A stretch of 64,000 nt of DNA from Streptomyces hawaiiensis (GCF_004803895.1 NZ_CP021978.1:4774001-4838000); one strand, 5' to 3'; counted from the stretch's first letter, positions 32,634 to 41,614 are shown. Translations and numbers: made by a program. The notes: a model not told the origin generated them from the sequence alone.

Positions 32634-33455
32634 TCAAGCGACCGTCGCCCGGCGCCTGTTCGCGTACCAGACGAGTCCCGCGGTGGCCGCGGCGGCGCCT
32701 ATCGCGGCGACCGCGACGAGCGCCGGGCGCGGCGGTACGGAGAACGCGGGGATCCGCTGCTTGAGCCGGACCGGACGGTGGAAGTCCAGGATCGGCCACC
32801 CGCGCGCGAGGGCCTCTCGGCGCAGCGCCCTGTCCGGGTTCACGGCATGCGGGTGGCCGACGGATTCCAGCATCGGCACATCGGTCGCCGAGTCGCTGTA
32901 GGCGTAGCAGCGGCTGAGGTCGTACCCCTCGGACTCGGCCAACTCCCTGACGGCCTCGGCCTTGGTCGGGCCGTACGCGTAGTACTCCACCTCGCCGGTG
33001 AAACAGCCGTCGTCGCCCACCACCATGCGGGTCGCGACCACGCGGTCCGCTCCCAGCAGCTCGCCGATCGGCTCGACCACCTCCGCGCCCGAGGTGGACA
33101 CGATCACGACGTCGCGGCCGGCGGTGTGGTGCTCCTCGATGAGGGAGGCGGCCTCGTCGTAGATGATCGGGTCGATCAGGTCGTGCAGCGTCTCGGCGAC
33201 GATCTCCTTGACCTGCTGCACGTTCCACCCGCGGCACAGGGCGGACAGATATGCGCGCATGCGCTCCATCTGGTCGTGGTCGGCGCCGCCGGCCAGGAAG
33301 ACGAACTGGGCATATGCGGTACGCAAGACGGCCCGGCGGTTGATCAGACCGCCTTGGTAGAACGACTTGCTGAACGTGAGCGTGCTCGACTTCGCAATGA
33401 CCGTCTTGTCCAGGTCAAAGAAGGCGGCTGTGCGGGGCAACGAGTGGTTTTCCAC
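32634..33455 (-). CDS. HAD-IB family phosphatase with C-terminal membrane anchor
   Basis: The product of about 273 residues has motif I FDLDKTVI near residue 14, motif II VIVSTSGAEV near residue 120 and motif III YAYSDSATDVPML near residue 180, the phosphoserine-phosphatase-like HAD-IB set. A single hydrophobic segment near the C-terminus (ALVAVAAIGAAAATAGLVW) followed by RRR suggests a tail anchor. The S. coelicolor counterpart is described as a morphological-differentiation-associated protein. I placed the start at GTG 33455 (VENHSLPR); ATG 33467 would add four residues. It is divergent from the Tad operon. Confidence 0.88.
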   Translation of the reverse strand: MENHSLPRTAAFFDLDKTVIAKSSTLTFSKSFYQGGLINRRAVLRTAYAQFVFLAGGADHDQMERMRAYLSALCRGWNVQQVKEIVAETLHDLIDPIIYDEAASLIEEHHTAGRDVVIVSTSGAEVVEPIGELLGADRVVATRMVVGDDGCFTGEVEYYAYGPTKAEAVRELAESEGYDLSRCYAYSDSATDVPMLESVGHPHAVNPDRALRREALARGWPILDFHRPVRLKQRIPAFSVPPRPALVAVAAIGAAAATAGLVWYANRRRATVA

Positions 33456-34050
33456 GCCCCAGAGCATAGGGGCAGCCCATTCGGCGTAAGGTGGGGCGCG
33501 TGGGTTTGCCTGAGAAGGCTCTCGGGTACACCATGGAAGTCACGGATCGTTCGCGACCGTGCTAACCCGGCCCGACTCCTCCCCCCCCGAGTCGGCCGTG
33601 GGGACGACCCCCGCTCTCCCCCCCGGCGGGGGTCGTCGCATGTCCGGATGCGTTTTCTCCTTCTTCGCACGGCCTGACAGCCGCTCGGTTACGGCCTCGA
33701 GTGATGTGTTGTCATGCCCATGGCTTGTGACGGTGCGTAGTTGTCGGACTGCTCTGTGGAAGTCGCACAGAGAGCCTCAGTGGCTCACCGGTATGGGTGA
33801 CGCCGATATTCACAACCCCCGGGACGTCCACAGTTATCGACCAAGATCCACACGATTTCCGGGATCGCTGCACCGTGATTCCAACGCGTCCCGCTCGCGG
33901 CGAGTTCATGGCCGGTTCCGAGTACCCGGGTGCGTTCGGCCGGTTTCTGTCGGCCGTTCACAGGGAGGCCGCTTGTCGGTTCCTCCCACGTTTGGGAATC
34001 GCGGGGCCGCAGGGGCCGTGCGAGTCATGCAGCGAAGGGGGATGGAAACC
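33456..34050. promoter_or_regulatory. 595-bp region upstream of the Tad operon
   Basis: No gene with Streptomyces codon bias is seen. The stretch is AT-richer around 33670-33900 and contains two TCCACA cores (about 33827 and 33848) that partly match DnaA boxes, plus a C-run and G-run near 33580-33630 that could pair. Promoters for the HAD gene and the Tad operon lie here. Confidence 0.45.
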
Positions 34051-35154
34051 GTGGCCGGAACCGTCACACACGACCCGCCGCCGGCCGCCGGAGGGCGGCA
34101 GGGCGGACCGCTGATCGTCACCGAGGACACCGAACTCCTCGACGATCTGCTGCGCCTGTGCGCGGCGGCGGGCGCCACACCCGAGGTGCACCACGGGGTG
34201 CCGGAGCGCAGAGGCAGCTGGGAGGCCGCGCCGCTCGTCCTGGTCGGCGACGACGCCGCGCGGCGGGTGCGCGGGGCCGTGCGCAGAAGGGGCGTGGTGC
34301 TCGTCGGCCGGGACCAGGACGACTCCGGGGTGTGGCGGCGGGCCGTCGAGATCGGCGCCGAGCACGTCCTGATGCTGCCCGACGGCGAGCAGTGGCTGGT
34401 CGACCGGATCGCCGACGTGGCCGAGGGCGTCGGACGGCCCGCCCTCACCGTGGGCGTCATCGGCGGCCGGGGCGGGGCCGGAGCGTCCACGCTCGCGTGC
34501 GCCCTCGCCGTCACCTCCGCGCGGGAGGGACTGCGCACCCTCCTCGTGGACGCCGATCCGCTGGGCGGCGGACTCGACGTACTCCTCGGCGGTGAGACGG
34601 CCGAAGGACTGCGCTGGCCCGCCTTCGCCTCCTCGCGCGGCAGGGTCGGCGGGGGAGCCCTGGAGGAGTCGCTGCCCGAGCTGCACTCACTGCGGTTGCT
34701 CAGCTGGGACCGCGGCGACCGGATCGCGGTCCCGCCGCAGGCGGTGCGCGCCGTGCTCGCGGCGGCCCGGCGCCGGGGCGGCACGGTCGTGGTCGACCTG
34801 CCGCGCCGGATCGACGACGGCGTCGCCGAGGTCCTCACCCAGCTTGACGTGGGCGTGCTGGTGGTGCCCGCCGAACTGCGGGCCGTCGCGGCCGCGAGGC
34901 GGGTGGCCTCCGCGGTCGGCATGGTCCTGCGGGATCTGCGGGTGGCCGTCCGCGGGCCCTACCCACCGGGGCTCGACGACCGTGAGGTGGCCCGGCTGCT
35001 CGGACTGCCCCTGGTCGGCGAGGTGCCGGCCGAGCCGGGGCTGTCGCGCCCGGACGAGGACACCGCGCCACCGGGTGCCGTCCCCCGCGGACCCCTCGCC
35101 CGGTTCTGCAGGGAGTTCTGGGAGCGGGCCCTCGTCGAGGCGGGTGCGGCATGA
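34051..35154 (+). CDS. Ssd/TadZ-like septum-site/pilus localisation ATPase
   Basis: The product of about 367 residues has an N-terminal receiver-like region (GPLIVTEDTELLDDLL, VLVGDDAARRV) and a MinD/ParA-type domain. That domain shows VIGGRGGAGASTLAC near residue 131, a deviant P-loop in which the final Lys-Thr is replaced by Ala-Ser, and LVDADPLGGGLDVLL near residue 165. Mycobacterial Ssd (Rv3660c) and TadZ proteins share this layout and lead the Flp pilus operon. I favour GTG 34051, nine bases after AAGGGGG; ATG 34042 or 34027 are possible. It overlaps the ATPase gene by ATGA. Confidence 0.85.
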   Translation: MAGTVTHDPPPAAGGRQGGPLIVTEDTELLDDLLRLCAAAGATPEVHHGVPERRGSWEAAPLVLVGDDAARRVRGAVRRRGVVLVGRDQDDSGVWRRAVEIGAEHVLMLPDGEQWLVDRIADVAEGVGRPALTVGVIGGRGGAGASTLACALAVTSAREGLRTLLVDADPLGGGLDVLLGGETAEGLRWPAFASSRGRVGGGALEESLPELHSLRLLSWDRGDRIAVPPQAVRAVLAAARRRGGTVVVDLPRRIDDGVAEVLTQLDVGVLVVPAELRAVAAARRVASAVGMVLRDLRVAVRGPYPPGLDDREVARLLGLPLVGEVPAEPGLSRPDEDTAPPGAVPRGPLARFCREFWERALVEAGAA

Positions 35155-36380
35155 GCACCCTGGCCGGACTCGAGGGCGCGGCGCTGCTCGACGGGGTGCG
35201 GCGGTGGCTGGCCGAGAGCGGGGCCGAGCCGACTCCCGCGCGCGTGGCGCAGGCCCTGCGGGAGCAGGGACGGGTCCTCGGGGACGCCGAAGTCCTGGGG
35301 GCCGCCACGCAGTTGCGGTCCGAGCTGGTGGGCAGCGGGCCGCTGGAGCCGCTCCTCGCCGATCCGTCGGTGACGGACGTGCTGGTGTCGGCCCCGGACC
35401 GGGTCTGGGTCGACCGGGGCGGCGGACTGGAGCTGACGCCGGTGCGGTTCGCGGACGCGGCGGCCGTGCGGCGGCTCGCCCAGCGCCTCGCCGCCGTCGC
35501 CGGACGCCGCCTGGACGACGCCCGGCCCTGGGCCGACGCCCGGCTGCCCGACGGGACCCGGCTGCACGCGGTGCTGCCGCCGGTGGCCGTGGGCTGCGCC
35601 TGCCTGTCCCTGCGGGTCGTACGGCCGCGTGCCTTCACGCTCGGCGAGCTGGTCGCGGCGGGCACGGTGCCGCCGGGCGGGGACCGCGTGCTGCGCGCCC
35701 TGCTCGAGGCCCGGCTGTCCTTCCTCGTCAGCGGCGGCACCGGCACCGGCAAGACCACGCTGCTCAGTGCCCTGCTGGGGCTGGTGGGACCGGACGAGCG
35801 GATCGTCCTCGCCGAGGACTCGGCGGAACTGCGGCCCGACCATCCGCACGTCGTGCGGCTGGAGACCAGACCCGCCAACCAGGAGGGCGCGGGCCTCGTC
35901 ACCCTCGAGGACCTGGTGCGCCAAGCGCTGCGGATGCGGCCGGACCGGCTGGTCGTGGGCGAGGTGCGCGGACCCGAAGTGGTGCATCTGCTGGCCGCGT
36001 TGAACACCGGCCACGAGGGCGGCTGCGGGACCGTGCACGCCAACGCCGCCGCCGATGTACCGGCCCGGCTGGAGGCGCTCGGCACGGCCGCCGGGCTCGA
36101 CCGGGCCGCGCTGCACAGCCAGTTGGCGGCCGCCCTCTCCGTGGTGCTGCATCTGGTGCGCGACCGGGCCGGGCGGCGGCGGGTCGCTGAGGTGCATGTG
36201 CTGGAGCGGGGCCCGTCGGGGCTGGTGCGGACGGTGCCGGCGCTGCGGTGGGGGGCGCAGGCCTTCGTGCGCGAGCGGGGGTGGGAGCGGCTGCGGGGGC
36301 TGCTTCGGGGCGAGGCGAATGGGAACGGCGGCCCGGGCGAGGCCGAGGTGGAGGAGGCGAGTCATGACGGGGATGCCTGA
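35151..36380 (+). CDS. tadA: TadA-type secretion ATPase (CpaF)
   Basis: The 409-residue type II/IV secretion ATPase powers Flp pilus assembly. Walker A is SGGTGTGKTT near residue 194. VLAEDSAELR is the Asp box near residue 222, LRMRPDRLVVGEVRG carries the Walker B region near residue 262, and NTGHEGGCGTVHAN is the His box near residue 285. The N-terminal domain LLADPSVTDVLVSAP is typical. It starts in an ATGA overlap with the Ssd gene and runs 17 bases into the next gene. Confidence 0.93.
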   Translation: MSTLAGLEGAALLDGVRRWLAESGAEPTPARVAQALREQGRVLGDAEVLGAATQLRSELVGSGPLEPLLADPSVTDVLVSAPDRVWVDRGGGLELTPVRFADAAAVRRLAQRLAAVAGRRLDDARPWADARLPDGTRLHAVLPPVAVGCACLSLRVVRPRAFTLGELVAAGTVPPGGDRVLRALLEARLSFLVSGGTGTGKTTLLSALLGLVGPDERIVLAEDSAELRPDHPHVVRLETRPANQEGAGLVTLEDLVRQALRMRPDRLVVGEVRGPEVVHLLAALNTGHEGGCGTVHANAAADVPARLEALGTAAGLDRAALHSQLAAALSVVLHLVRDRAGRRRVAEVHVLERGPSGLVRTVPALRWGAQAFVRERGWERLRGLLRGEANGNGGPGEAEVEEASHDGDA

Positions 36381-37236
36381 GATGTCGATGGCTGGGGCCG
36401 TGGCGTGCATGGGGGCGGCTGTCTGGATGCTGGGTGAGCGTCAGGACGCGGCGCGGCGTGCGCGGTTGCTCCTCGCGGGCAGCGCAGCCGCAGGGGACGG
36501 GCCGCCCGGGTGGCGGCGGATGACCGGTGGGCTGCGGGGCGTCTGCGGGCGGCTGCGGGCCGAGTGGTGGTCACCGGTGGCGGGGCTGGTGCTGGCGGTA
36601 CTCGGGGCGTCGGTGCTGCCGGCCGTCCTGGGGGCGGCCGGGGTGCCGTTGCTGCGCCGGGCCCGGCTGGCCGGCCGGACCCGGCGGGACCGGGAGCGCC
36701 GGGCCGACGCGGTGATCGCCTTGTGCGGGACGCTCGCCGGCGAGGTGCGGGCCGGACGTCAGCCGGGTGAGGCGCTGCTGCGGGCCGCGCGGGACTGCGG
36801 CGGACTCGCGGACGCGCAGGCGACGGTGCTGGCGGCGGCGCGGTTCGGCGGCGATGTGCCGGACGCACTCGCGACGGCGGCACGGCAACCGGGTGCCGAG
36901 GGACTGCGGGGACTCGCGGCGTGCTGGCGGGTGGCCGTGGACCAGGGCGCGGGGCTCGCGGCCGGCCTCGACCGGCTCGCCGCCGCCCTGCGCGCGGAAC
37001 GGGACCAGCGCTCCGATCTGCGGGCCCAGTTGGCGGGCGCCCGGGCCACGGCGGTGATGCTCGCCGGGCTGCCGGCCCTGGGGCTGCTCATCGGCACCGC
37101 GCTCGGGGCTCGCCCCCTCCACGTGCTGCTGCACACCGGGGCGGGGCTGGGCTGTCTGGTGGCCGGCGGGGTCCTGGAGGGCCTGGGGCTGTGGTGGGTG
37201 CAACGGATCGTGCGGGGCGCGGAGGCGGCGGCATGA
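36364..37236 (+). CDS. tadB: TadB-like pilus inner-membrane platform protein
   Basis: The 290-residue protein has a type II secretion F (T2SSF) domain with CGTLAGEVRAGRQPGEALL near residue 120 and AGLDRLAAALRAERDQRSDLRAQ, split here as AGLDRLAAALRAE and RDQRSDLRAQ. Two membrane helices follow near the C-terminus. I chose ATG 36364, seven bases after GGAGGAGG, giving a 17-base overlap with the ATPase gene. It pairs with the next gene product to form the assembly platform. Confidence 0.85.
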   Translation: MTGMPEMSMAGAVACMGAAVWMLGERQDAARRARLLLAGSAAAGDGPPGWRRMTGGLRGVCGRLRAEWWSPVAGLVLAVLGASVLPAVLGAAGVPLLRRARLAGRTRRDRERRADAVIALCGTLAGEVRAGRQPGEALLRAARDCGGLADAQATVLAAARFGGDVPDALATAARQPGAEGLRGLAACWRVAVDQGAGLAAGLDRLAAALRAERDQRSDLRAQLAGARATAVMLAGLPALGLLIGTALGARPLHVLLHTGAGLGCLVAGGVLEGLGLWWVQRIVRGAEAAA

Positions 37237-38033
37237 GCAGCGCGGAAGTTGTCCACAGGCTGGGGGTGGCCGTGGGGCTCGTGCTGGCCTGCGGATGGCT
37301 GGCGCGGTGGCTGGTGGAGGCGCGGCGCCGCCGGAGGATGCGCCGTCGGCTGACAGGGCTGTCGGGGGCCCGAGAAGCGGCTGCTCCCGTCCCGCGGCCG
37401 GCACTGCGCGGGGCCGCGCGGACCTGGCTGGTCCCTGTCGGCGTGGCGTGCGCCGGATGGGTGCTTCTCGAAGGTCTCACCGGGGCCGCCGTGGGACTGG
37501 CCGGAGCGGTGGGGTGGTGGCGGTGGCGGTGGCGGCTGAGGCAGGAGGCGGCCGCCACGGGCCCGGGAGCGCCCGGCCTCGCCGAGGCGGCGCGGCAACT
37601 GCCCCTTGCCGCCGACCTGCTGGCGGCCTGCATCGCGGCGGGCGCCGGCCCGGTGATCGCCGCGCAGGCGGTGGGAGAGGCCCTGGGAGGCCCGGTCGGG
37701 GACGCCCTCGCCCGGGGTGCGGCGGAGGTACGGCTGGGCGGCGAACCGGGCGCGTCCTGGCGGAGGTTGGGTGCCGTCCCGGGCGCCGGAGGTCTGGCCC
37801 GGCTGCTCGAACGGGCCGATGTGTCCGGGATGCCCGCCGCGGAACCGGTCGCGCGGCTCGCCGCGGAGGCCCGGGCCGATTGGGGCCGTGCCGCGACGGC
37901 CAGGGCCCGCCGGGCGGGCGTGATGGTCAGCGCGCCGGTCGGGCTGTGCTTCCTGCCCGCGTTCATCGCGGTCGGCGTGCTGCCCGTGGTGATCGGGCTC
38001 GCGGGCGGGGTGCTCGGAGGGGGTGGTGGATGA
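37233..38033 (+). CDS. tadC: TadC-like pilus inner-membrane platform protein
   Basis: The 266-residue second T2SSF protein contains LPLAADLLAACIAAGAGP near residue 123, helices at residues 10-25, 68-95 and 230-262, and a Gly-rich end. It starts in an ATGA overlap. Its first codons contain a perfect Streptomyces DnaA 9-mer on the DNA level. Confidence 0.85.
   Translation: MSSAEVVHRLGVAVGLVLACGWLARWLVEARRRRRMRRRLTGLSGAREAAAPVPRPALRGAARTWLVPVGVACAGWVLLEGLTGAAVGLAGAVGWWRWRWRLRQEAAATGPGAPGLAEAARQLPLAADLLAACIAAGAGPVIAAQAVGEALGGPVGDALARGAAEVRLGGEPGASWRRLGAVPGAGGLARLLERADVSGMPAAEPVARLAAEARADWGRAATARARRAGVMVSAPVGLCFLPAFIAVGVLPVVIGLAGGVLGGGGG
37249..37257 (+). promoter_or_regulatory. Isolated DnaA-box 9-mer inside tadC
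   Basis: TTGTCCACA matches the preferred Streptomyces DnaA box exactly. It stands alone within coding sequence, so binding may be incidental. Confidence 0.35.
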
Positions 38034-38103
38034 CGCGGCGACGGATCGGAAGCAAGTGAGCGACAACCAAGAGAAGTTCGGACTCTTTCCTACGGGGGTT
38101 GAG

Positions 38104-38313
38104 ATGTATCAGGCGGTACGGGCACGGCTGCGTGCCCTGGTGTGCGGGATGCGTGCGGCGCGGAGGGACGCGGGAATGGTGACCTCCGAGTACGCGATGG
38201 GGATCGTCGCGGCGGTGGCGTTCGCGGTGGTGCTCTACAAGGTCGTCACGAGCGGCCCGGTCAGCGCGGAGCTCCAGAACATCGTGACGGAAGCCCTCAA
38301 TGCGCGGATGTGA
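38104..38313 (+). CDS. DUF4244 Flp-type pilin
   Basis: The 69-residue protein has a basic leader, then DAGMVTSEYAMGIVAAVAFA split as DAG/MVTSEY plus a hydrophobic helix. Cleavage after Gly leaves Glu at +5 and Tyr at +6, the G/xxxxEY signature of Flp prepilins. I chose ATG 38104 after GGGGGTTGAG; an in-frame start at 38023 would overlap tadC. It is the probable major pilus subunit of the operon. Confidence 0.85.
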   Translation: MYQAVRARLRALVCGMRAARRDAGMVTSEYAMGIVAAVAFAVVLYKVVTSGPVSAELQNIVTEALNARM

Positions 38314-38659
38314 GCGGGGCGCGGACCGGGGGTTCGTCACGGCGGAGTCGGCCGTGGTGCTGCCCGTGCTGGTGATGTTCGCGATGGCGCTGGTGTGGGG
38401 GCTGCTGGTCGTGGCCGCGCAGATCCAGTGCGTGGACGCGGCCCGGACCGGCGCGCGTGCGGCGGCCCGCCAGGACCCGCCCGGCGCGGTCGTGAAGCTG
38501 ACCCGCGAGGCGGCGCCGCCCGGCGCGAAGGTGACCGTCAGCCGGGACGCTGAGCACGTCCGGGTGGTCGTCGTGGCCCGGCCGCCGGTGCTGCGCGGTC
38601 TGTCCTTCGCCGTGCGTGAGGAGGCCGTGGCGTCGGTGGAGGAGGCGGTGGGCAGATGA
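38300..38659 (+). CDS. TadE-like pseudopilin
   Basis: The 119-residue protein has GFVTAESAVVLPVLVMF near residue 11, with Glu at +5 after the Gly, the TadE-type processing motif. A membrane helix and a C-terminal beta-rich domain follow. It overlaps the pilin gene by 14 bases and the next gene by ATGA. TadE-like minor pilins are thought to prime pilus assembly. Confidence 0.85.
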   Translation: MRGCERGADRGFVTAESAVVLPVLVMFAMALVWGLLVVAAQIQCVDAARTGARAAARQDPPGAVVKLTREAAPPGAKVTVSRDAEHVRVVVVARPPVLRGLSFAVREEAVASVEEAVGR

Positions 38660-39195
38660 GACGGCACCGGAGGAAGGCCGGCTCGGGACGGGCGCCGGCC
38701 GCCGTCCGGAGCGCCGGTTCGGACCGGGGGTCCGCCGGTGTCTGGAGCGTCGGCTCGGACCGGGTGTCCGCCCGTGTCTGGAGCGTCGGTTCGGACCGGG
38801 GGTCCGCCAGTGTCTGGAGCGTCGGGGCGATCGCCGTCCTGTGCGTGGTGTTCGGTGTCGTCCTCGCGCTCGGGCAGGCCGTCGTCATCCGGCATCGTGC
38901 GGCAGGCGGTGCGGATCTGGCGGCGCTCGCCGCGGCGGACCACTGGGCCGACGGCGGTACGGCGGCCTGTGCCCGGGCCGGCCGGGTGGCCCGGGCACAG
39001 GGCGTGCGGCTCGTGCGGTGTCAGGTCGCCGGGGAGATCTCGGACGTGACGGCGGCGTCGGGACGGGGGCCGTTCACGGCGGAGGTCAGGGCGCGGGCGG
39101 GGCCTGCGACGACTCCGCCGGATCTGACGGCGGCTGCTCGGGCGCCTGGTCCGCCCGCTCCTTCTCCTCCGGAGCCCCCTCCAGGAGCACCGTGA
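38656..39195 (+). CDS. Second TadE-like secreted protein (Rv3654c-like) with triplicated N-terminus
   Basis: The 179-residue protein has a hydrophobic helix (SVGAIAVLCVVFGVVLALG) followed by RHRAAGGADLAALAAADHW, the hallmark of the Rv3654c-like/helicase-secretion-neighbourhood TadE family. Before the helix, a 12-residue unit GSDRGSAxVWSV is present three times in tandem. In relatives a single DRGSATVW-type sequence precedes the helix, so the copy number is unusual. A Pro-rich tail overlaps the 3' end of the convergent helicase gene by 110 bases. It is the last gene of the Tad operon. Confidence 0.8.
   Translation: MRRHRRKAGSGRAPAAVRSAGSDRGSAGVWSVGSDRVSARVWSVGSDRGSASVWSVGAIAVLCVVFGVVLALGQAVVIRHRAAGGADLAALAAADHWADGGTAACARAGRVARAQGVRLVRCQVAGEISDVTAASGRGPFTAEVRARAGPATTPPDLTAAARAPGPPAPSPPEPPPGAP
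38716..38823 (+). repeat. Three tandem 36-bp in-frame repeats in the TadE-like gene
   Basis: Units at 38716-38751, 38752-38787 and 38788-38823 begin GGYTCGGACCGGG and end GTCTGGAGCGTC. They differ at only a few bases, so the expansion is recent. Confidence 0.95.
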
Positions 39196-41614
39196 GGAGC
39201 CGCACCGCCCCTCTCTTGTGCAGCGGGTCGTTGCCGTTGCCGCACTTGGGGGACTGGATGCAGGACGGGCAGCCGGCGTCGCACTCGCAGGAGGCGATGG
39301 CCTGCCGGGTGGCGGTCAGCCAGGTGCGGGCGGTGTGGAAGGCGCGCTCTGCGAAGCCCGCGCCGCCCGGATGGCCGTCGTAGACGAAGACCGTGGGCAG
39401 GAGCGTGTCGGGATGGAGCGGGATCGACACGCCGCCGATGTCCCAGCGGTCGCAGGTCGCGAAGAGGGGCAGCAGGCCGATCGACGCGTGCTCGGCGGCG
39501 TGCAGGGAGCCGCCGAGGATCTCGGGGTTGATCCGGGCCCGGTCCAGCTGGTCCTCGGTGACGGTCCACCACACGGCGCGGGTGCGCAGCGTACGAGGAG
39601 GGAGGTCGAGTTTGGTCTCACCGAGCACTTCACCGGTGATGAGCCGTCTGCGGAGGTAGGAGACGACCTGGTTGGTGACCTCGACGGAGCCGTAGCAGAG
39701 GCGGCCGTCGCCCCACGGGATCTCGACATCCGTCTCCAGGACGGAGATCGACGTCGTGTCGCGGGCGACCGTGGAGTACGGCGGGGAGGCCTCCTCGACG
39801 AGGGCGACGGAGTCCTCCAGGTCCAGTGACCGCACCAGGTACGTGCGGCCCTGGTGGAGGTGGACCGCCCCCTCATGGACCGTCGAGTGCGCGGCGCCCG
39901 CGTCGACCGTGCCGAGCAGCCGGCCCGTGCCGGTTTCGACGACCTGGACCGGGCGTCCGCCCTCCCCGCGGATGTCGGTCAGGTCGGCAGCGCGCTCGCG
40001 GCGGGTCCAGTGCCAGGCCTTGGTGCGGCGGCGCAGCAGCTTCGCGGCCTCCAGTTGCGGCAGGAGGCCCGCGCCGGCCGGGCCGAACAGGTCGAGGTCC
40101 TCGTCCGTCAGGGGCAGCTCCGCGGCGGCCGCGCACAGGTGCGGGGCCAGCACGTAAGGGTTGTCCGGGTCGAGGACGGTCGATTCGACGGGCTGGTCGA
40201 ACAGGGCCTCGGGGTGGTGGACGAGGAAGGTGTCCAGCGGGTCGTCGCGGGCGACCAGGACGGCCAGGGCGCCCTGCCCGGACCGTCCGGCCCGGCCCGC
40301 CTGCTGCCACAGGGAGGCGCGCGTACCCGGGTAGCCGGCGATGACGACCGCGTCGAGGCCTGAGATGTCGATGCCGAGTTCGAGGGCGTTCGTCGCGGCG
40401 AGGCCCAGCAGTTCACCCGAATGGAGGGCCTGTTCGAGAGCGCGGCGCTCCTCGGGGAGATAGCCGCCTCGGTACGCCGCGACACGCCGGGCCAAAGACG
40501 GGTCGACCTCGGCCAGACGCTCCTGGGAGATGACCGCGATCAGCTCCGCGCCGCGCCGGGAGCGGACGAAGGCGACCGAGCGCACGCCCTGCACGGTGAG
40601 GTCGGTCAGCAGGTCGGCTGCCTCGGCGGTGGCCGTGCGGCGGACGGGGGCGCCCTTCTCGCCGTGCAGCTCGGTCAGCGGCGGTTCCCAGAGGGCGAAC
40701 ACCAGTTCACCGCGTGGGGAGGCGTCGTCGGCCACCTCCAGCACCGGCACACCGGTGAGGCGACCGGCGGCCACCGCTGGCTCGGCAGCGGTAGCGGAGG
40801 CCAGCAGGAACACGGGCGACGCGCCGTAGCGGGCACACAGTCGGCGCAGTCGGCGCAGCACCTGGGCGACGTGCGAGCCGAAGACACCGCGGTAGGTGTG
40901 GCACTCGTCGATGACGACGTACTTCAGCGACTTCAGGAAGGAGGACCAGCGGGGGTGGGACGGCAGGATGCCGCGGTGCAGCATGTCCGGGTTGGTCAGG
41001 ACGTAGTTGGCGTACTGGCGGATCCACTCGCGTTCCTCGAACGGAGTATCGCCGTCGTACACGGCCGCGCGGACGGAATTGCCCAAAGGTTGTGAAAGTT
41101 CCTTCACGGAACGGCACTGATCCGCCGCGAGAGCCTTGGTCGGAGCCAGGTAGAGGGTGGTCGCGCCGCGGCCGTTCGGTGCCTCCGCGCCCTCCACAAG
41201 GGTGGACAGGACCGGCACGAGGTAGGCCAGGGACTTGCCGGAGGCCGTGCCGGTGGCGACGACGACCGACTCGCCGTCCAGGGCGTGCTCGGCCGCGCGT
41301 GCCTGGTGGGCCCAGGGATGTTCGATGCCCGCGGCTCGCACGGCCGCGACGACCTCCGCGCGGATCCGGTCCGGCCAGACGGCATGCCGACCCTCACGTG
41401 GGGGCAAGTGCTCCGTATGAGTAATGCGCGAAGCCCTGCCCGGACCGGACGCGAGCCGGTCCAGGACCGCGCCCGGCGCGGGTCGGGAGGCGGGGTCCGT
41501 CGGGGTTCGATCGGATCGGTGATTCTTGGCCATCGGCACCGAGTGTGTCACTGGCGTGACGGACAATGGAGCCAAGGCGTCGTGCACGCCTGCCGGTAAG
41601 TGATTGAATGCCAT
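39086..41614 (-). CDS. DEAD/DEAH-box helicase, MrfA/YprA-like with DUF1998 zinc domain
   Basis: The 842-residue superfamily 2 helicase has motif I ATGTASGKSLAY, motif II VIDECHTY (DECH), motif III SATAAEP, and the C-terminal lobe motif AGRAGRSGQG. Near residue 790 a cysteine cluster CECDAGCPSCIQSPKCGNG forms the metal-binding end typical of MrfA, a repair helicase for mitomycin-type damage. ATG 41614 gives MAFNHLPAG; a downstream ATG at 41533 (MAKNHRSD) is an alternative. The tail is Pro/Glu-rich and its gene end overlaps the Tad operon end. It is divergent from bldG. Confidence 0.9.
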   Translation of the reverse strand: MAFNHLPAGVHDALAPLSVTPVTHSVPMAKNHRSDRTPTDPASRPAPGAVLDRLASGPGRASRITHTEHLPPREGRHAVWPDRIRAEVVAAVRAAGIEHPWAHQARAAEHALDGESVVVATGTASGKSLAYLVPVLSTLVEGAEAPNGRGATTLYLAPTKALAADQCRSVKELSQPLGNSVRAAVYDGDTPFEEREWIRQYANYVLTNPDMLHRGILPSHPRWSSFLKSLKYVVIDECHTYRGVFGSHVAQVLRRLRRLCARYGASPVFLLASATAAEPAVAAGRLTGVPVLEVADDASPRGELVFALWEPPLTELHGEKGAPVRRTATAEAADLLTDLTVQGVRSVAFVRSRRGAELIAVISQERLAEVDPSLARRVAAYRGGYLPEERRALEQALHSGELLGLAATNALELGIDISGLDAVVIAGYPGTRASLWQQAGRAGRSGQGALAVLVARDDPLDTFLVHHPEALFDQPVESTVLDPDNPYVLAPHLCAAAAELPLTDEDLDLFGPAGAGLLPQLEAAKLLRRRTKAWHWTRRERAADLTDIRGEGGRPVQVVETGTGRLLGTVDAGAAHSTVHEGAVHLHQGRTYLVRSLDLEDSVALVEEASPPYSTVARDTTSISVLETDVEIPWGDGRLCYGSVEVTNQVVSYLRRRLITGEVLGETKLDLPPRTLRTRAVWWTVTEDQLDRARINPEILGGSLHAAEHASIGLLPLFATCDRWDIGGVSIPLHPDTLLPTVFVYDGHPGGAGFAERAFHTARTWLTATRQAIASCECDAGCPSCIQSPKCGNGNDPLHKRGAVRLLTVLLEGAPEEKERADQAPEQPPSDPAESSQAPPAP

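Noticed and set aside
33559..34050. Longer N-terminus for the Ssd/TadZ protein
   Set aside because: The frame is open upstream but AT-richer, with no coding bias and no ribosome site; the family begins near the GGPLIVTEDTE region.
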